Shown one piece after another: positions 21,727 through 33,531 of a DNA stretch of 64,000 nt (positions are counted from its first letter, which is position 1; every line of letters begins with the position of its first letter). Origin of the DNA: Scalesia atractyloides (lineage: Eukaryota > Streptophyta > Magnoliopsida > Asterales > Asteraceae); the NCBI GenBank assembly GCA_947069175.1, contig CAMTDV010000007.1:49929681-49993680 (forward strand), read 5' to 3'. Both the position numbers and the translations under genes were made by a program. The notes under the pieces were generated by a model, which was not told the origin of the DNA, made no database searches, and saw only the letters and a program-made list of their open reading frames with translations.

Positions 21727-23593
21727 TGTGACAACCGGCAATTTACGGGTTTTAATTACAAGCATAACGAACATTAATACCAATTATAAGTGGTGTTTTA
21801 AGATGCAAAGTAACTTAAATAGCCTTTGCAATGCCCAGGAACGTCGATCCGTTTTTACGATACGCTGAATGGTGAATTGGGAAAAACTGACGAATCGTTA
21901 AGCGGTAACAACTAACAACGGACAAAATACTGACAATCCAACAAATACGAGTCTTAGACATATATTTTAAACACATGAATTGGTTTTTTTCGAAATTATC
22001 ATGCTTTCAAACATCACAAAACGCATACGTAAACGAAAAACGTGACCGTAGGAACGCACTGACAATGAAACGGAAGCATCGGACTCGTTTACTATCTTAA
22101 AAACTGAAATATTATGATAAATTTAGGTTCCTAATCAAATTTTAGTATACGTAGTTGAAATCGGATCGAAAAAAGACAATAAACGACAACCAAAGCATCA
22201 TTACGCGATTTTAACGCAACCGACAAAATAGGGTCAAACACCGAACTCCGACATAATTTTAAGCACTTTCACCCTAACGATATTTCACAAAGTCCGGGGT
22301 CGAAAACAGGCTTTAGAAATACGTTTGGACGCACGAAGACTACACACGCGCTAATGGGCCTTGGGCCTAGCCTATCTAAACCGTAACTATAAATCGTATT
22401 TTTTCCTCTCCTCCTCAATCAAACCCTAGCCTCCCCCCTTCAAGATCACCCCTACTCTCTCTTTAAAAATCCGACCACCGAGTAAATTCCAGCGACAAAC
22501 TCCGGCGCCGCTTATCCGGCAAGCACACCCATCCGCAAGACACACTCCTAGTACCATTATACCCGCACATATTAGAGAGAAGACTGTGGAGAGATGGGTA
22601 GAGGAAGTGACAAGAGAGAGTTTTGGGAGGGAGAAAGACGGCCGGCCACCTCTCCACGGAGGCGAACCAACGACGGCTTGACAAACGGCAAATCCCGGTA
22701 ATATGTACAATCTAATCACTATTTTTAGTACATAATCTCATGTATTTTATCGCAATTTGATTACGTAAGTGAGTTTTACATCATATAACAATGATAGGAC
22801 AAGTTAAACATGCTATAACATATATTGGTTTTCTTCGTGTCGCGAAACCAACCAAACTATGTCCTAAAAGCATTGGTAGAGTGCTAGGCGCACTATTCAT
22901 GTTGCTCTATTCATGTCAGCAAAGTTGCTGAAGCGAAACAGAATTATGAAAAATGACATACGAAAGACATATCTAAGTCCATATATATACAAAGAAAAAA
23001 ACTCTAATGTGGGAACCTCACATGCAGTAATAGTAACTTTCCAGTATTACGTTTAAATAAAAAAATTGTCTGGTTCGGCTATAAAAATAACAATTTTAAT
23101 TCGTCCATAAGACTTGTATATTTGGTTATACATCCTAAATAAGATTAGAGATATCAATGGGATACCTGAAACATAAACTCCTGGTGCTACGCGGCATTGT
23201 TCGCAACTCATACAAATTCGAGCCGTTAGGCGAACAAATTATATTTTTACTATCCAATTGGCTAAACTAAAAAGCTAGCAAACTAGTTACAATATCTTGA
23301 TGTCGTAAACAACTTAAATAAATGCCATACATCAATCGTAAAACAAGACCATAGCTCCGGTATTGTATAGCATCTTTTTTAAACCCCATATCGAACGACG
23401 AGCGAACTAGTGGTATTTGTACCATCCAGAAATCTATACCCACTAAACTAATAAACTAGTTAGACTTTATTTAAAACCCTAAACTATCATTAACCCCTAA
23501 TTACCCTAATTAAGCTAATTACCAAATTATCTACAAGTTTAAATTTTTTTCACTGTAATGTTTAATGTATTATATATTATTATATTAGTATAT

Positions 23594-23632
23594 TATGTAT
23601 GTATGTATGTATGTATGTATGTATGTAGTAGT
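23594..23632. repeat. (ATGT)n microsatellite
   Basis: About nine consecutive TATG units, slightly degenerate at the ends. Confidence 0.85.
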
Positions 23633-25349
23633 AGATATATGTACTTGACATACACCCCAATTGGACATACCCCTTGAATCCTTCTAGATTTGATGATGCA
23701 AAAGTATGGCAAATGAGGATTTTGTTTGACTAAGGAAAGATTTGAAGTTAATCATCATTTCATCATTCATCTTCCATTTCCTTAGAATATTTCACAACAC
23801 CAAAGCTCTCTTTCTCCTTCTCTAACTTTGATAGCCCCAAACACCACAATCCCTTCATTTTTTCTAACATTAGATATCTCTTTCAAGCCCTTTTTAAGAA
23901 CATCTAAGGTGTAGCAACCATGGGGAAACATTGGTGGTGCTTGGAGGCATTATTATCTTCTTAATCTTAACTAAAGTGCACTAATCACTTGCAATATTGT
24001 AAGATCATCTCTGGTTTTTTTAAGTTTGTTATCTTATATAGATTATTAAAAGTACAAGTTACATCTATCTTGAACAAATCTATAACTTAATTATATGTTA
24101 TGTGTTGATTTTGAGTATTAGTGATTGCTAGTTAGCATGATTATGTTGATTATTATAAAGTGAGTTGTTCAAGTGTGTGATCTTGTATGACTAAGGTTAT
24201 AAATGATGATTTAAACTTTGTGATGTTTAAATTAAACAAGTTCATCAACCTCATGATCCATAAACTTTACCACAACTTAAAAATCACTTATTACATATAT
24301 GTGATTTTTATAAAGAATAAACACATGATTTCCATTATGATATCTTAAAAGTTTAGTAAACAAAGTGGTTTAAAGTAGAGATCTCGATTAGAAAATATAA
24401 TAAAATGGATGTTTTCAATGCTCTAATAAATATATGTGGAGATTTCAATTTTTAAGTAAGTTGTAAAAATATATATATTTACATAAGTTCATGGAAATGA
24501 GTTTTAATATGTATACATCACGCATGCAAGTATGGTATATTGAAACTTGATTTGAAGTTTATTTGTGATTATGCGTTAAACATGGATTAAATACGTTTTT
24601 GAAACGTGGAAGACGCCATAGTTTAGGGGGAAACTATGGCGAAATTTTCTAAAAATCTATTCGCGTTAAAGAACAATTAACATGGTGATTAATGGGGTTA
24701 AATGCAATTAGAAACCTTAATCATCATTAAGGTAGTGTTAAAGAAAAGGGTTAAGCCCTAACCTTCCAAAGATTTAATAAATACTTATATATATATTTTT
24801 TACAAGTTAAAAATGAGTATTATTTATTACATATATATTTTTTTGGAATAAAAATATATGTATATACTTTGTCACCATCATAAGTGTATGTGTATAATAT
24901 ATGTGTATTTATATGGATGTATCTAGAATCATTAGGGTATACAAGTTAAATACAAAAATACCCAACTAATGCAACACACCAAATACTTGAAAGTTACCAA
25001 GTATAATTACATGGACACATGTACCTTTACACAAGTCTTAAAACAAATAATCGGACGAGCGGACAATTCGAAAAACGGGCGAATTTATGAATATATAGTT
25101 TAACCAACGACAAACAAGCATATCGCCATCACGAGGGACTACTGCGACACTTAGATGATTTTTTGCGCGAAGATATATATTAAATGACTACGACGACACG
25201 TCTAAAATAATATATGTTTAGACACTTAACGAATATATTACCGTTAACAAAATCCGGAAAGGCAGAATTTATAAAAATTACTAAAAAGTCTATACTTAGT
25301 AAATATTACCAAGTGTAAGATTATAAATATTATGGACTCATGAAATTAA

Positions 25350-25545
25350 GTTGGGCTAGGCCCAATCAAATACTTACATGGGCAAGGCCCAATCCCATAA
25401 AATACATGGGCAAGGCCCAACCACATAAAGATATGGGCTAGGCCCAATCACATAATTACATGGGCAAGACCAAATAACATAAATACATGGGCAAGGCCCA
25501 ACCACATAAAGACATGGGCTAGGCCCAATGACACGTGTGCTAGGC
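25350..25545. repeat. Minisatellite of about 31-33 bp, GGGCAAGGCCCAA core
   Basis: Six to seven units built around ATGGGCAAGGCCCAA or ATGGGCTAGGCCCAA and CACATAAA. The core GGGC...GCCC is itself palindromic. It lies within the presumed long LTR of element C. Confidence 0.8.
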
Positions 25546-25590
25546 ACGAGGACATACGAAGGGCAATGCCCGTTCACACACGATCTAATA

Positions 25591-25722
25591 ATGGATATAT
25601 ATATATATATATTATATATATACATATACGATATATACGTATATATTATATATACGTATATATTAATATATAGTATATATATACGTATATATAGTATATT
25701 ATATATATATATATTTGTGAAA
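25591..25722. repeat. AT microsatellite with TATACGTATA islands
   Basis: Almost pure alternating TA with periodic CG steps. Reading frames across it are low-complexity artefacts. Confidence 0.85.
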
Positions 25723-26767
25723 TATATGTATGAAAATATTAATCGAACAATGAACTACCAACACTTTATAACATTAAAGTTGTTCTAATATGATAAATAA
25801 ATACACAACAAGAATTCAAGATGAACAACTTGTAAAAGGTCCAACGAAACCTAGGTGTCTAATAAAGTTAATACAAATGTTGGTTACACACGTGTACGGA
25901 CGCTCGAGTTTCAGTATGTACGACTTACGGAACGCAAAACACTGAGTTCATGTCTCTCCTTTCAAATATTTCAAAGGTTTGTTTTTCAAAACAATCGAGG
26001 GAAATACATGTCATAACAAATGGTATGTTAACAATGGGGTTAGATGATAACATGATCAATGTGCGTAAGTATGATGTTGACAATAATAACCATTAATCAC
26101 TTAGTGACCAAGGTGCAAAAGGTGTAGATCTATTGAGTTTGAGGCGCGTTTCACCCCTAGGTGGTGTACCCTTAAGAGTGCTTTTGTGATCCCAATGATG
26201 TCAAAGTTTTCTCGGGATGGTTGCTTACTTATGGCACATATGTCAGGGTGCTCGCGACACACTGATAGATTCTTAAACTCCATGAATGCTAGTAGCATAC
26301 TCGAATTCCAATACCGGATTACAAACATGACATTTTATAAGAAAACAATAACTACATTAACTCACCAACTTCGGGTGACTTATTAAAATTACATGTATTT
26401 CAGGACACAAGACTTGAGCCGGTGAAACATTTCGAGAACTGGGAATGACATGACAATAAATGCCACCTTTTGGAGGATTTGCCTCTTATATCCTAACCTC
26501 GTATGGGTATATAGGAGTCAAAACCTCAACATGCTTTTATGATGAAAACAATCTTTTGTTATGGAGTGATGTAACTTAAACTATATTTTGATGACAATGT
26601 GAAACTGTTGGAAACTTATGATTTCACTTTGGAAACTTGTAAACTTTGGTTGCAAATTAATATAAGTATGACATCGTTGTTGATTTACACTTGTTTGCAT
26701 GATTGGATGCAATGATTACCTCATAGTCATACGATTACACTTCTGCTACGACATGGGTGTGACAACA

Positions 26768-27205
26768 GCAACCTAAAATGCCATTAGACGGCAACAGAAA
26801 TGGCGGCTGTGGAGTGCTTATTTCACGTCGGGTTCAAAGCTCAGAAGCTCCGGCATGCTAGTGCGGCGGCAGCACAGTGGTGGAGATGGTGGTGCTCGGC
26901 TTCTTTTTAAGATAATTTAATGGTTTCGCTCAGAATGTAATCGAATTCCTAGAATCTAGGTAGTGTTTATGGTGAACGACGATGGTCCGGGAAGAACAAC
27001 ACCGCCACGCAACGGTGGTATTGGCGGCAATGACATGTTTGTGATGATGGCAGATTTGGGATCATGTTACAAGAAAAGCGTAAGTTTCGTTTGGTTATTG
27101 TCATGGGTTTCAATTCGGGTCAAACCTGGTCAACACCGGGTCAACCATGGTCAAACTAGTCAACTGTGGTCACCAATGTCAGATTTGGGTCGGTTCAACA
27201 AGTCA
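26768..27205. other. Flank between elements C and B, no gene recognised
   Basis: A 114-codon plus-strand frame (26963-27307) runs into the LTR of element B and shows no motif, so it is not a gene. At 27118-27163 five GTCAA words occur in about 45 bases, i.e. W-box cores (TTGAC) on the minus strand. The last five bases (27201-27205, AGTCA) are the left target duplication of element B. Confidence 0.5.
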
Positions 27206-28539
27206 TGTCAAACTCTCAATTTCCACATGCAGAGTATTACCGCGAGGTGTGCAACTGACCAGGATAATGCCACCAATCATATTGAACAATTAAATAAAAT
27301 AAAGTGAATTCATCACATCAATACGATCGGTGACTAAAGTTAAAGTTCAAATACAACATTAAAGCTAACAACGGAAGCATAAAGTTTAACAGTTTAATCC
27401 AAACAATAGTTTAAAAGTTCATGGACTTTATTAGGAACCCAACAAAGGTTCAATGCAACCACTACACTCCTCTACAGCAAGTTCCAGAGCTATACCTGAG
27501 GTTCTACGAAGCATGTACTAGGGTATCAAAAAAAGTTGGAGAGTTCACGGTTTTTCCAGTTTTATTTCCAAAAACATAAGTTTGTTAAATTACTCATTTA
27601 TAATCATGTATGGGGAGCTACCCCATCTTTATGCTACTAAACTATGTAATACCGAACACTTGCGACTGTTATATCGTTGTTGCCACGTTTTCAATGTCTA
27701 TTATCATTGACAGTTGCCAAGGCATACTAGTTCACGCAAACAAGTATAGACACCACCATTTATACTTATTATCTAGTAAAAATCCAGTGAAGAAAACACA
27801 ACTAATGAGCAATGTAATTTTACTAACTCGGATGAAGAAGAGAGCGTTGTATAAATATAGAAGATCTTCAAATAAAAAGGAAAGCTTTTGGAAGAAAAGT
27901 TTCCTTGAAACTTTAAAGAAAGGAAGGAATGTTTGTTGAAAAAGTGGGAATGTTGTAGAGAAGGATAAGGATGCCGTCAAATAATTGGCAAAAGTTTCTA
28001 GGGTTATGGCAACATGTGCATACACCCATGCGCTGGAGTATGCCGTTCTACTAGGGTTAGATGTGCGCCTGAATTAATAGGTGAGAGACCAAGTGGGAGT
28101 GGAGGTGTGCGGCTAATATGGGTGTGCGGTCAAAGGTGACTAAGCAACCTAGTCAAGTGTGCGACCACACATTATTTTTTGCACACAAGTATAGTTTGAA
28201 ATGTACAGTTAGGCGAGAGTGTGTGAGATAATATGGTGTGCCACATAAAGGTTTAACAACGAAAGTTCTTTCATAATGAAAGTGAAAGTATTCATGTGAC
28301 ATTTACAACTACATCATATATATATATATATATGATTTTGAAATAGTGAATATATATATATATATATATATAATGATTTGCATTTATTAATATCACAAAA
28401 TTACAACGTAAGGTGGAGCGCGAAGTGGGAAAGTCTGAGTTGTCACATTATCCCCAAGTTAAAAGAATTTTTTTCCCGAAATTTAGCGTGCAGTCACTGG
28501 ATAACCTAGTGGATTTATGCGTTTTCACGAGGTGTCACA
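27206..28539 (-). repeat. 3' LTR of element B (1334 bp)
   Basis: Starts TGTCAAACTCTC and ends GGTGTCACA on the plus strand. Compared with the right LTR it lacks 1081 bases (equivalent of 51891-52971), with the junction near 27738. A (TA)n tract lies at about 28316-28372. Confidence 0.88.
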
Positions 28540-28551
28540 GCATCTCCATGT
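28540..28551 (-). other. Polypurine tract of element B, degenerate
   Basis: On the minus strand ACATGGAGATGC precedes the LTR start TGTGACACC. Tekay elements usually have a purer purine run here, so this copy has decayed. Confidence 0.55.
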
Positions 28552-28619
28552 TAGTTTGGAATTTTGTCCCGAAATTCGGTAATAGCTTAAGTGCTAGATG
28601 TGTTGTTTTTAAACAACTA

Positions 28620-28781
28620 GGGATACTTGCGCATCATTTGGTCTTCTCATTCCCAAGTAAACTCGGGGCCACGATGTGAGTTCCAACGGACTCGAACTAT
28701 AGGTATCTTACTACGCTTAAGGGTTTTGATTTCTCGATCCATGACCTCAACTGGTTAATCAATGAAGTGAAGTTGATCATC
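28620..28781 (-). pseudogene. Chromodomain at the integrase C-terminus, element B
   Basis: The minus-strand frame reads DDQLHFID, stop, PVEVMDREIKTLKRSKIP, then VRVRWNSHRGPEFTWE, stop, EDQMMRKYP, stop. This is the chromodomain-type tail of chromovirus (Tekay) integrases, thought to steer insertion to particular chromatin. Three in-frame stops show it is dead. Confidence 0.8.
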
Positions 28782-29902
28782 TGATAAACAATTCTTGGAA
28801 GACGTTGTGTACCGCACTGAGCTCCTTAAGCAAGTTTAGTTTATATGCCACTGTACCAATCTTCTCGGTGATTTCGAAAGGTCTAATATACCATGGATTA
28901 AGCTTGCCCCGTTTTCCATAACGAACCACACCTTTCCAAGTTGAGACTTTTAGCAAAAGTCGGTCTCCAATTTGGAATTTCAAAGGTTTCCTACACTTAT
29001 TAGCGTAGCTTTTCTGACGGTCGTAGGCGGCCGCCATTCGTAGTTTGATCTGGGCAATCTTTTCCGTTGTGTCTAGTACGAGTTCGGGCAAGTGCTTTAG
29101 CTATCACCAACTTCAGCCCAACATAAGGGTGATCGGCATTTTCGTCTGTATAACACTTCGAACGGTGCAGCGTGAATGCTAGTGTGGTAACTGTTGTTAT
29201 AAGAAAATTATACGAGAGGTAAGTGTCGTTCCTAGCCGATGCCAAAGCCGATAACACATGCTCACAGCTTGTCTTCAAGGGTTTGGATGGTAAGCTCAGT
29301 TTGGCCATCCGTTTGCGGGTGATAAGTGGTGCTCATGTCTAAACGTAAGCCGAAGGGTTTGTGCATAGCCTGCCACAAATCAGATGTGAAACGTGGGTCA
29401 CGATCAGAGATTATAGTAGTTGGCACTGCGTGCCTAGCAACTACTTCCTCAAGTAGATGTTTGTATGTTTCGAAAACTTGTCGGTTTCTTTGATTGTGAG
29501 GAAATGTGCAAATTTAGTTAATCGATCCATGACTACCCAAATGGTGTCATTCCCGCTTTGAGATCTAGGCAAACCGGTGACAAAATCCATGGAAATTTAT
29601 TCCCATTTCCAAATTGGTAATTCTGGTTATTGCAGTAATCCCGATGTCTTTTGGTATTCGATCTTAACACTAGTTCATGTCAAGCACTTGCTGACGTACC
29701 TTGTGATGATCTCTTTCATGTTAGGCCACAAGTACAAGACCTTGAGGTCGTGATACATCTTGTCAAAACCAGGATGTGTTGAGTAGCGAGACTTGTGTGC
29801 TTCGTCCATCACCAGCTCTCGGAGGTTTCCATTGGATGGAACCCATTTATGTTCCATAAAGTAGTGGATGCTGTTATCCTTGAGTTCGAGTTGCTTTTCC
29901 AT
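28782..29902 (-). pseudogene. Integrase, element B
   Basis: The C-terminal segment (28777-29091) has SYANKCRKPLKFQIGDRLLL and KLNPWYIRPFEI, the GPF/Y-type module that precedes the chromodomain; the G of GPF/Y is Arg here. The N-terminal segment (29675-29902) has VMDEAHKSRYSTHPGFDKMY, the zinc-binding H2C2 region. The catalytic core between them is scattered over broken frames. Integrases join element DNA to the host chromosome. Confidence 0.82.
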
Positions 29903-29905
29903 GCC

Positions 29906-30430
29906 TCACATGGACTCAACTAGAAGGTTCTCCACCTTTAGTGCTTCAACTTGAGCATTGCGAATCTGCTCAGGAAGGTTCGAATGAATGGTAAGCTGAA
30001 GCGCACGTACACGTTTAGGTGTAGTATCCTTTCGGCTGAGGGCATCGGCTACAACGCTCGCCTTGCCCGGATGGTATTTGATCATGCACTCGTAATCGTT
30101 TAGGAGTCCGACCCGCGACTTGGAACTAGGAGCTGTAGTTTTCACACACAAGATATGCAGACATTACTTATACGGTATGTTCAACTCTTTCTGATCCAAT
30201 ATGTGCTGGAGACTCTTGTAATCGGTGCAAATCGTGCACTTGGTACTGTATAAGTAATGTCTGCATATCTTGTGTGCGAAAACTACAGCTCCTAGTTCTA
30301 AGTCATGGGTAGTGTAGTTCTTTTCGTGAACTTTGAGTTGACGTGATGCATAGGCAATGACCATCTCGCATTGCATCAAGACGCAACCGAGTCCTTGGAT
30401 TGACGCATCATAGTAGACAATAAAGTTTTA
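29906..30430 (-). pseudogene. RNase H domain, element B, with local inverted duplication
   Basis: 30164-30379 carries IAYASRQLKVHEKNYTTHDL and CTDYKSLQHILDQKELN, hallmarks of Gypsy RNase H. 29906-30151 carries CMIKYHPGKASVVADALSRK. A 60-bp stretch (30115-30174) is the reverse complement of 30243-30304 and breaks the domain. RNase H removes the RNA strand during reverse transcription. Confidence 0.82.
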
Positions 30431-30599
30431 TGTGCCTTACGGTGATGAAAGAATGGGTGCACTTCAGAATTTTTCCTTCGCTGCTGAAATGCGGACTCCT
30501 GAGCATCACCCCACTTGTAGGTGATACCTTTCTTGAGTTAGACTTGTGAGAGGTTGAGCGATTTTCGAGAAGCACTGATAAATCTACGATTGTAACCCA

Positions 30600-31300
30600 C
30601 AAGGCCCAAGAATTGGCCGATTTCGGTCGGAGTTCTAGGTGTAAGCAAGTTCTTGATAAAGTTGATCTTAGCTCGATCAACGTGAAGCCTAGCTTCATTG
30701 ACCACGTGTCCGAGGAAATGGACTTCATGAAGCTAAAAGTCGCATTTTGAGAACTTGGCATAGAGTTGTTCATTTCGTAAGAGTTCCAGAGTAAGGCGTA
30801 GGTGTTGCTCGTGTTCCTCTTGACTCTTTGAGTAGATCAGGATGTCGTCGATGAATACGATTATGAATTTATCGAGATAAGGTTTGCACACTTGGTTAAT
30901 GAGATCCATGAAAACTGCATGTGCCTTAGTTAACCCAAATGGCATAACAAGAAACTCATTATGTCCGTAACTAGTCCTGAGTGCTATTTTAGAGATGTAT
31001 TACGTCTCGGACCTCAGTTGATGATAGCCCAATCTCAGATCAATCTTGAATAGAAACTCGACCCTTGCAGCTGGTTGAATAAGTCGTCTGTGCGTGGGAG
31101 TGGATAATGATTCTTGACGGTTACTTTGTTGAGCTCACGATAATCGATGCACATGCGAAAAATGTCATCTTTCTTCTTGAAAAAACAGTATGGGGACTCC
31201 CCAGGGTGACGAGGTAGGACGAATAAAACCCTTATCTAGTAAATCCTACAATTGTGTGGACAACTCTTCTAGTTTGGTTGGGGCTAGCCGGTAAGGTGTA
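30600..31300 (-). pseudogene. Reverse transcriptase, element B
   Basis: 30733-30945 reads MPFGLTKAHAVFMDLINQVC and then VFIDDILIYSKSQEEH. The YxDD-box equivalent FIDD is intact. Further N-terminal RT sequence continues to about 31300 in interrupted frames. RT copies the element RNA into DNA in cytoplasmic particles. Confidence 0.85.
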
Positions 31301-31519
31301 CGAGCTATAAGTGCCACTCAAGGAGTTAGCTCGATTTGAAATTCAACTTGACGGTGAGGTAGGAGACCAGGTAATTCACCAGGATATACCTGGGGAAAGT
31401 CACAAACGATGGGAATATCTTTAATCCTCTTTTCTTTAGCTTGAGCATCGTGACGAGGGCTTGAATAGAGGTATGGCCCTTTCGCAAACCTTTCCGGGCC
31501 TTTAAGAACGAGATGATGC

Positions 31520-31850
31520 CTACAACTTCACCACTCCTTTCGCCTTGGATACGGATGATTTCTCTTGGTAGATTAGTTCCGCTTGATTATGGGATAGCCA
31601 ATCCATCCCGATGATAACGTCAAAGCTTCTGAGAATGATAGGGATGAGATCGATAGCGAATGTCTGACCGGATAACACAAGTTTACAACTGTTGATGATG
31701 TGATTAGCCTTGATATTTCTACCATTAGCTAGTTCGACTACGCGTTTAGGGTTCAAGGGAGTTGGGGTAGACTTAAGCATCTTACTAACACTTAAGGACA
31801 CATAACTAGCATCGGCTCAAGAATAAAAAAGTACGGAAACAAAATGACCA
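31520..31850 (-). pseudogene. Aspartic protease, element B, active site destroyed
   Basis: 31520-31801 holds SFDVIIGMDWLSHNQAELIY, the conserved flap-to-end region of plant Gypsy proteases. The active site on the minus strand (31817-31825) reads Tyr-Ser-stop where the family has Asp-Ser-Gly, so both the catalytic Asp and the Gly are lost. The protease would cut the Gag-Pol polyprotein. Confidence 0.82.
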
Positions 31851-32010
31851 TCGAGTAGGAACTTACCCGTCACCACGTTTAGGGTTCAAGGGAGTTGGGG
31901 TAGACTAAGCATCTTACTAACACTTAAGGACACATAACTAGCATCGGCTCAAGAATAAAAAAGTACGGAAACAAAATGACCATCGAGTAGGAACTTACCC
32001 GTCACCACGT
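31743..32010. repeat. 134-bp tandem duplication across the protease active site
   Basis: 31743-31877 is repeated almost exactly at 31878-32010. Each copy starts TTTAGGGTTCAAGGGAG and ends TACCCGTCACCACG. Both copies have the same destroyed active site, so the duplication came after that decay or both arose close together. Confidence 0.85.
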
Positions 32011-32049
32011 TGGGATCGTTCCTTGCCTCACCTGCGCCGATCACAAATG

Positions 32050-33290
32050 CTTGTCCTCTTGCACCATTGTTGTTGTTGTTGGTGGTGGTGTTGTTCCAAG
32101 TGCCTTGGTTGTTGTTGTCATGGTTTTGATTCAGTTGAGGGCAATTATTCCTAATGTGCCCTTAGCTCTACACTGAAAACATCCTTGATTGTTACCCCGT
32201 TGCTATTGTTGCTGTTGCCGTGGATGGTTTTGTTTCACTCGGTACGGGCTTCTACAATCCTTAGCCGCGTGCCCTTGTTTGTCACAGCGCTGACAACGGT
32301 TCTTCTCACACTGCCCGTTGTGATGCCGATTGAATTTATTGCACTTAGGTCGGTTTCCTTGATAACGACCCTAGTTTTGGTTGGTCAGAGCTTGCTGGTT
32401 GGGACTCTTGTTATCTTCAAACTTCTTTTGTTGAGCTTGAGGCTGTGAAGAGTTCCAACCCTTGCCTTGGGTGCTATCCATTTGTGCTTGTTATCACCAA
32501 AAGTATCAATAGAAGTACTCTTTCGCTTGGGCAGCTTTCCTTGTTCAACTTCTTGGTTGGTGAGACGATGTGCCAAACAGATGACTTGCTAAATTGTAGG
32601 GAGATTAGTTGAAGTTACCAAGTTTTGGATTTTGGGAACCAAACCCTTGAGATAAAGCTCAATTCGCTTGTAAACAGGTTGTAACATGTTATGACATAGG
32701 GCAGCCAAGTCGTTGCACCGTTTTATGTACGCCTCGATCTCGGATACAACCATGTTCAAACCGAAGTACTCCACCTCAAGTTTATGAATGTCATCCCTAT
32801 GTTGGTACTCTTCCTTGATCAGGTCCTTGAATTGGTTCCAGGGAGTGGCATTGGCATCCGCCAATCTGAGCATTTGAACTTGCACATTCCACCAGGAGAG
32901 CGTGTTTCCTTCATGAGTGTTAGTAGTGTACTTCACTCGATTCTTAGCATGGCAATCACACATCTTGAACACAAACTCGGCCATCTCAATCTAGTGTAGA
33001 AGGCCTACCACTCCTTCGGTGACATTGAAGGAGTGAGGTTTGCAATCCATCAAAACTTTGAAAGTGTAAACACGAGGTTAAGGGGGTGCATGTTGACCTT
33101 CGGGATGGGCTGCCAAAGCCTCCGCAACCCGCGCGCTAATCATGGCAGCCAGTTGGTCCTGAGTCATGTTAACATTGCCTCTGCCTCTACCGCATCCGCT
33201 CAATATCTTCACCTCCACAAAACACAGAATAAGAACGACGTCGTAGTGATGCGAGAATAATACGAGAAGTTTGACCATGACACACATGTA
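32050..33290 (-). pseudogene. Gag with zinc knuckles, element B
   Basis: 33078-33287 gives an Ala-rich start (MTQDQLAAMISARVAEALAA). 32589-32984 gives the capsid core (NTLSWWNVQVQML, WNQFKDLIKEEY). 32261-32310 gives a C-x2-C-x4-H-x4-C knuckle (CQRCDKQGHAAKDC). A second knuckle near 32140-32175 (CFQCRAKG) shifts frame before its His. Gag packages the element RNA. Confidence 0.82.
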
Positions 33291-33510
33291 CGTATCTTAC
33301 TATTTATATTCGTATACTAAGCATACCGTTACATATATGATAAAATATATACCAAGTAAGTAACAAGTAAACATATGCACGAGCTATCAATTCTAGTTTG
33401 TTGAGCCCTGCACTTGGAGTGTAGTGTCGTTGCGGTCCGTTTAATACAAATCGGGTTATAGTCTGGTTTTTCTCAAAAAGACTTTTCTTCTAAAACCGAG
33501 TTCACTATAA

Positions 33511-33529
33511 CCAATGGCTTTGATACCAA
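33511..33529 (-). other. Primer-binding site of element B
   Basis: On the minus strand TTGGTATCAAAGCCATTGG follows the LTR end. It is the usual tRNA-Met-type site with a C-to-A change. Confidence 0.75.
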
Positions 33530-33531
33530 TC

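Larger units (their letters stand above)
19321..26767 (+). mobile_element. Gypsy-type LTR retrotransposon remnant (element C)
   Basis: 19321-20011 and 21727-22412 are clear direct repeats, starting ACAACCGACAATTTACGAG and ACAACCGGCAATTTACGGG. Between them is only 1.7 kb of decayed interior ending in a typical Gypsy pol tail and a purine tract. The left copy stops matching after its TATA/leader region, so the left LTR is truncated or rearranged. The right LTR probably runs on to a GTGTGACA end at about 26767, giving a very long LTR of roughly 5 kb. No target duplication could be confirmed. Confidence 0.55.
21727..26767 (+). repeat. Probable long 3' LTR of element C
   Basis: The first 690 bp match the 19321 copy, with a TATA-like ACTATAAATCG at 22386-22396. 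The rest is leader-like sequence without a gene. 25930-26440 resembles 55590-56090, and both end in GTGTGACA. The right border is inferred from that shared end and is uncertain. A minus-strand frame at 22426-22719 has no motif. Confidence 0.45.

Noticed and set aside
22426..22719. Overlapping minus-strand frames of 73 and 97 codons
   Set aside because: Lie in the GC-richer leader of the element C LTR; no motif and two equally open frames suggest composition only.
26963..27307. 114-codon plus-strand frame as a host gene
   Set aside because: Crosses the left border of element B at 27206 and contains repeated GTCAA words; no domain.
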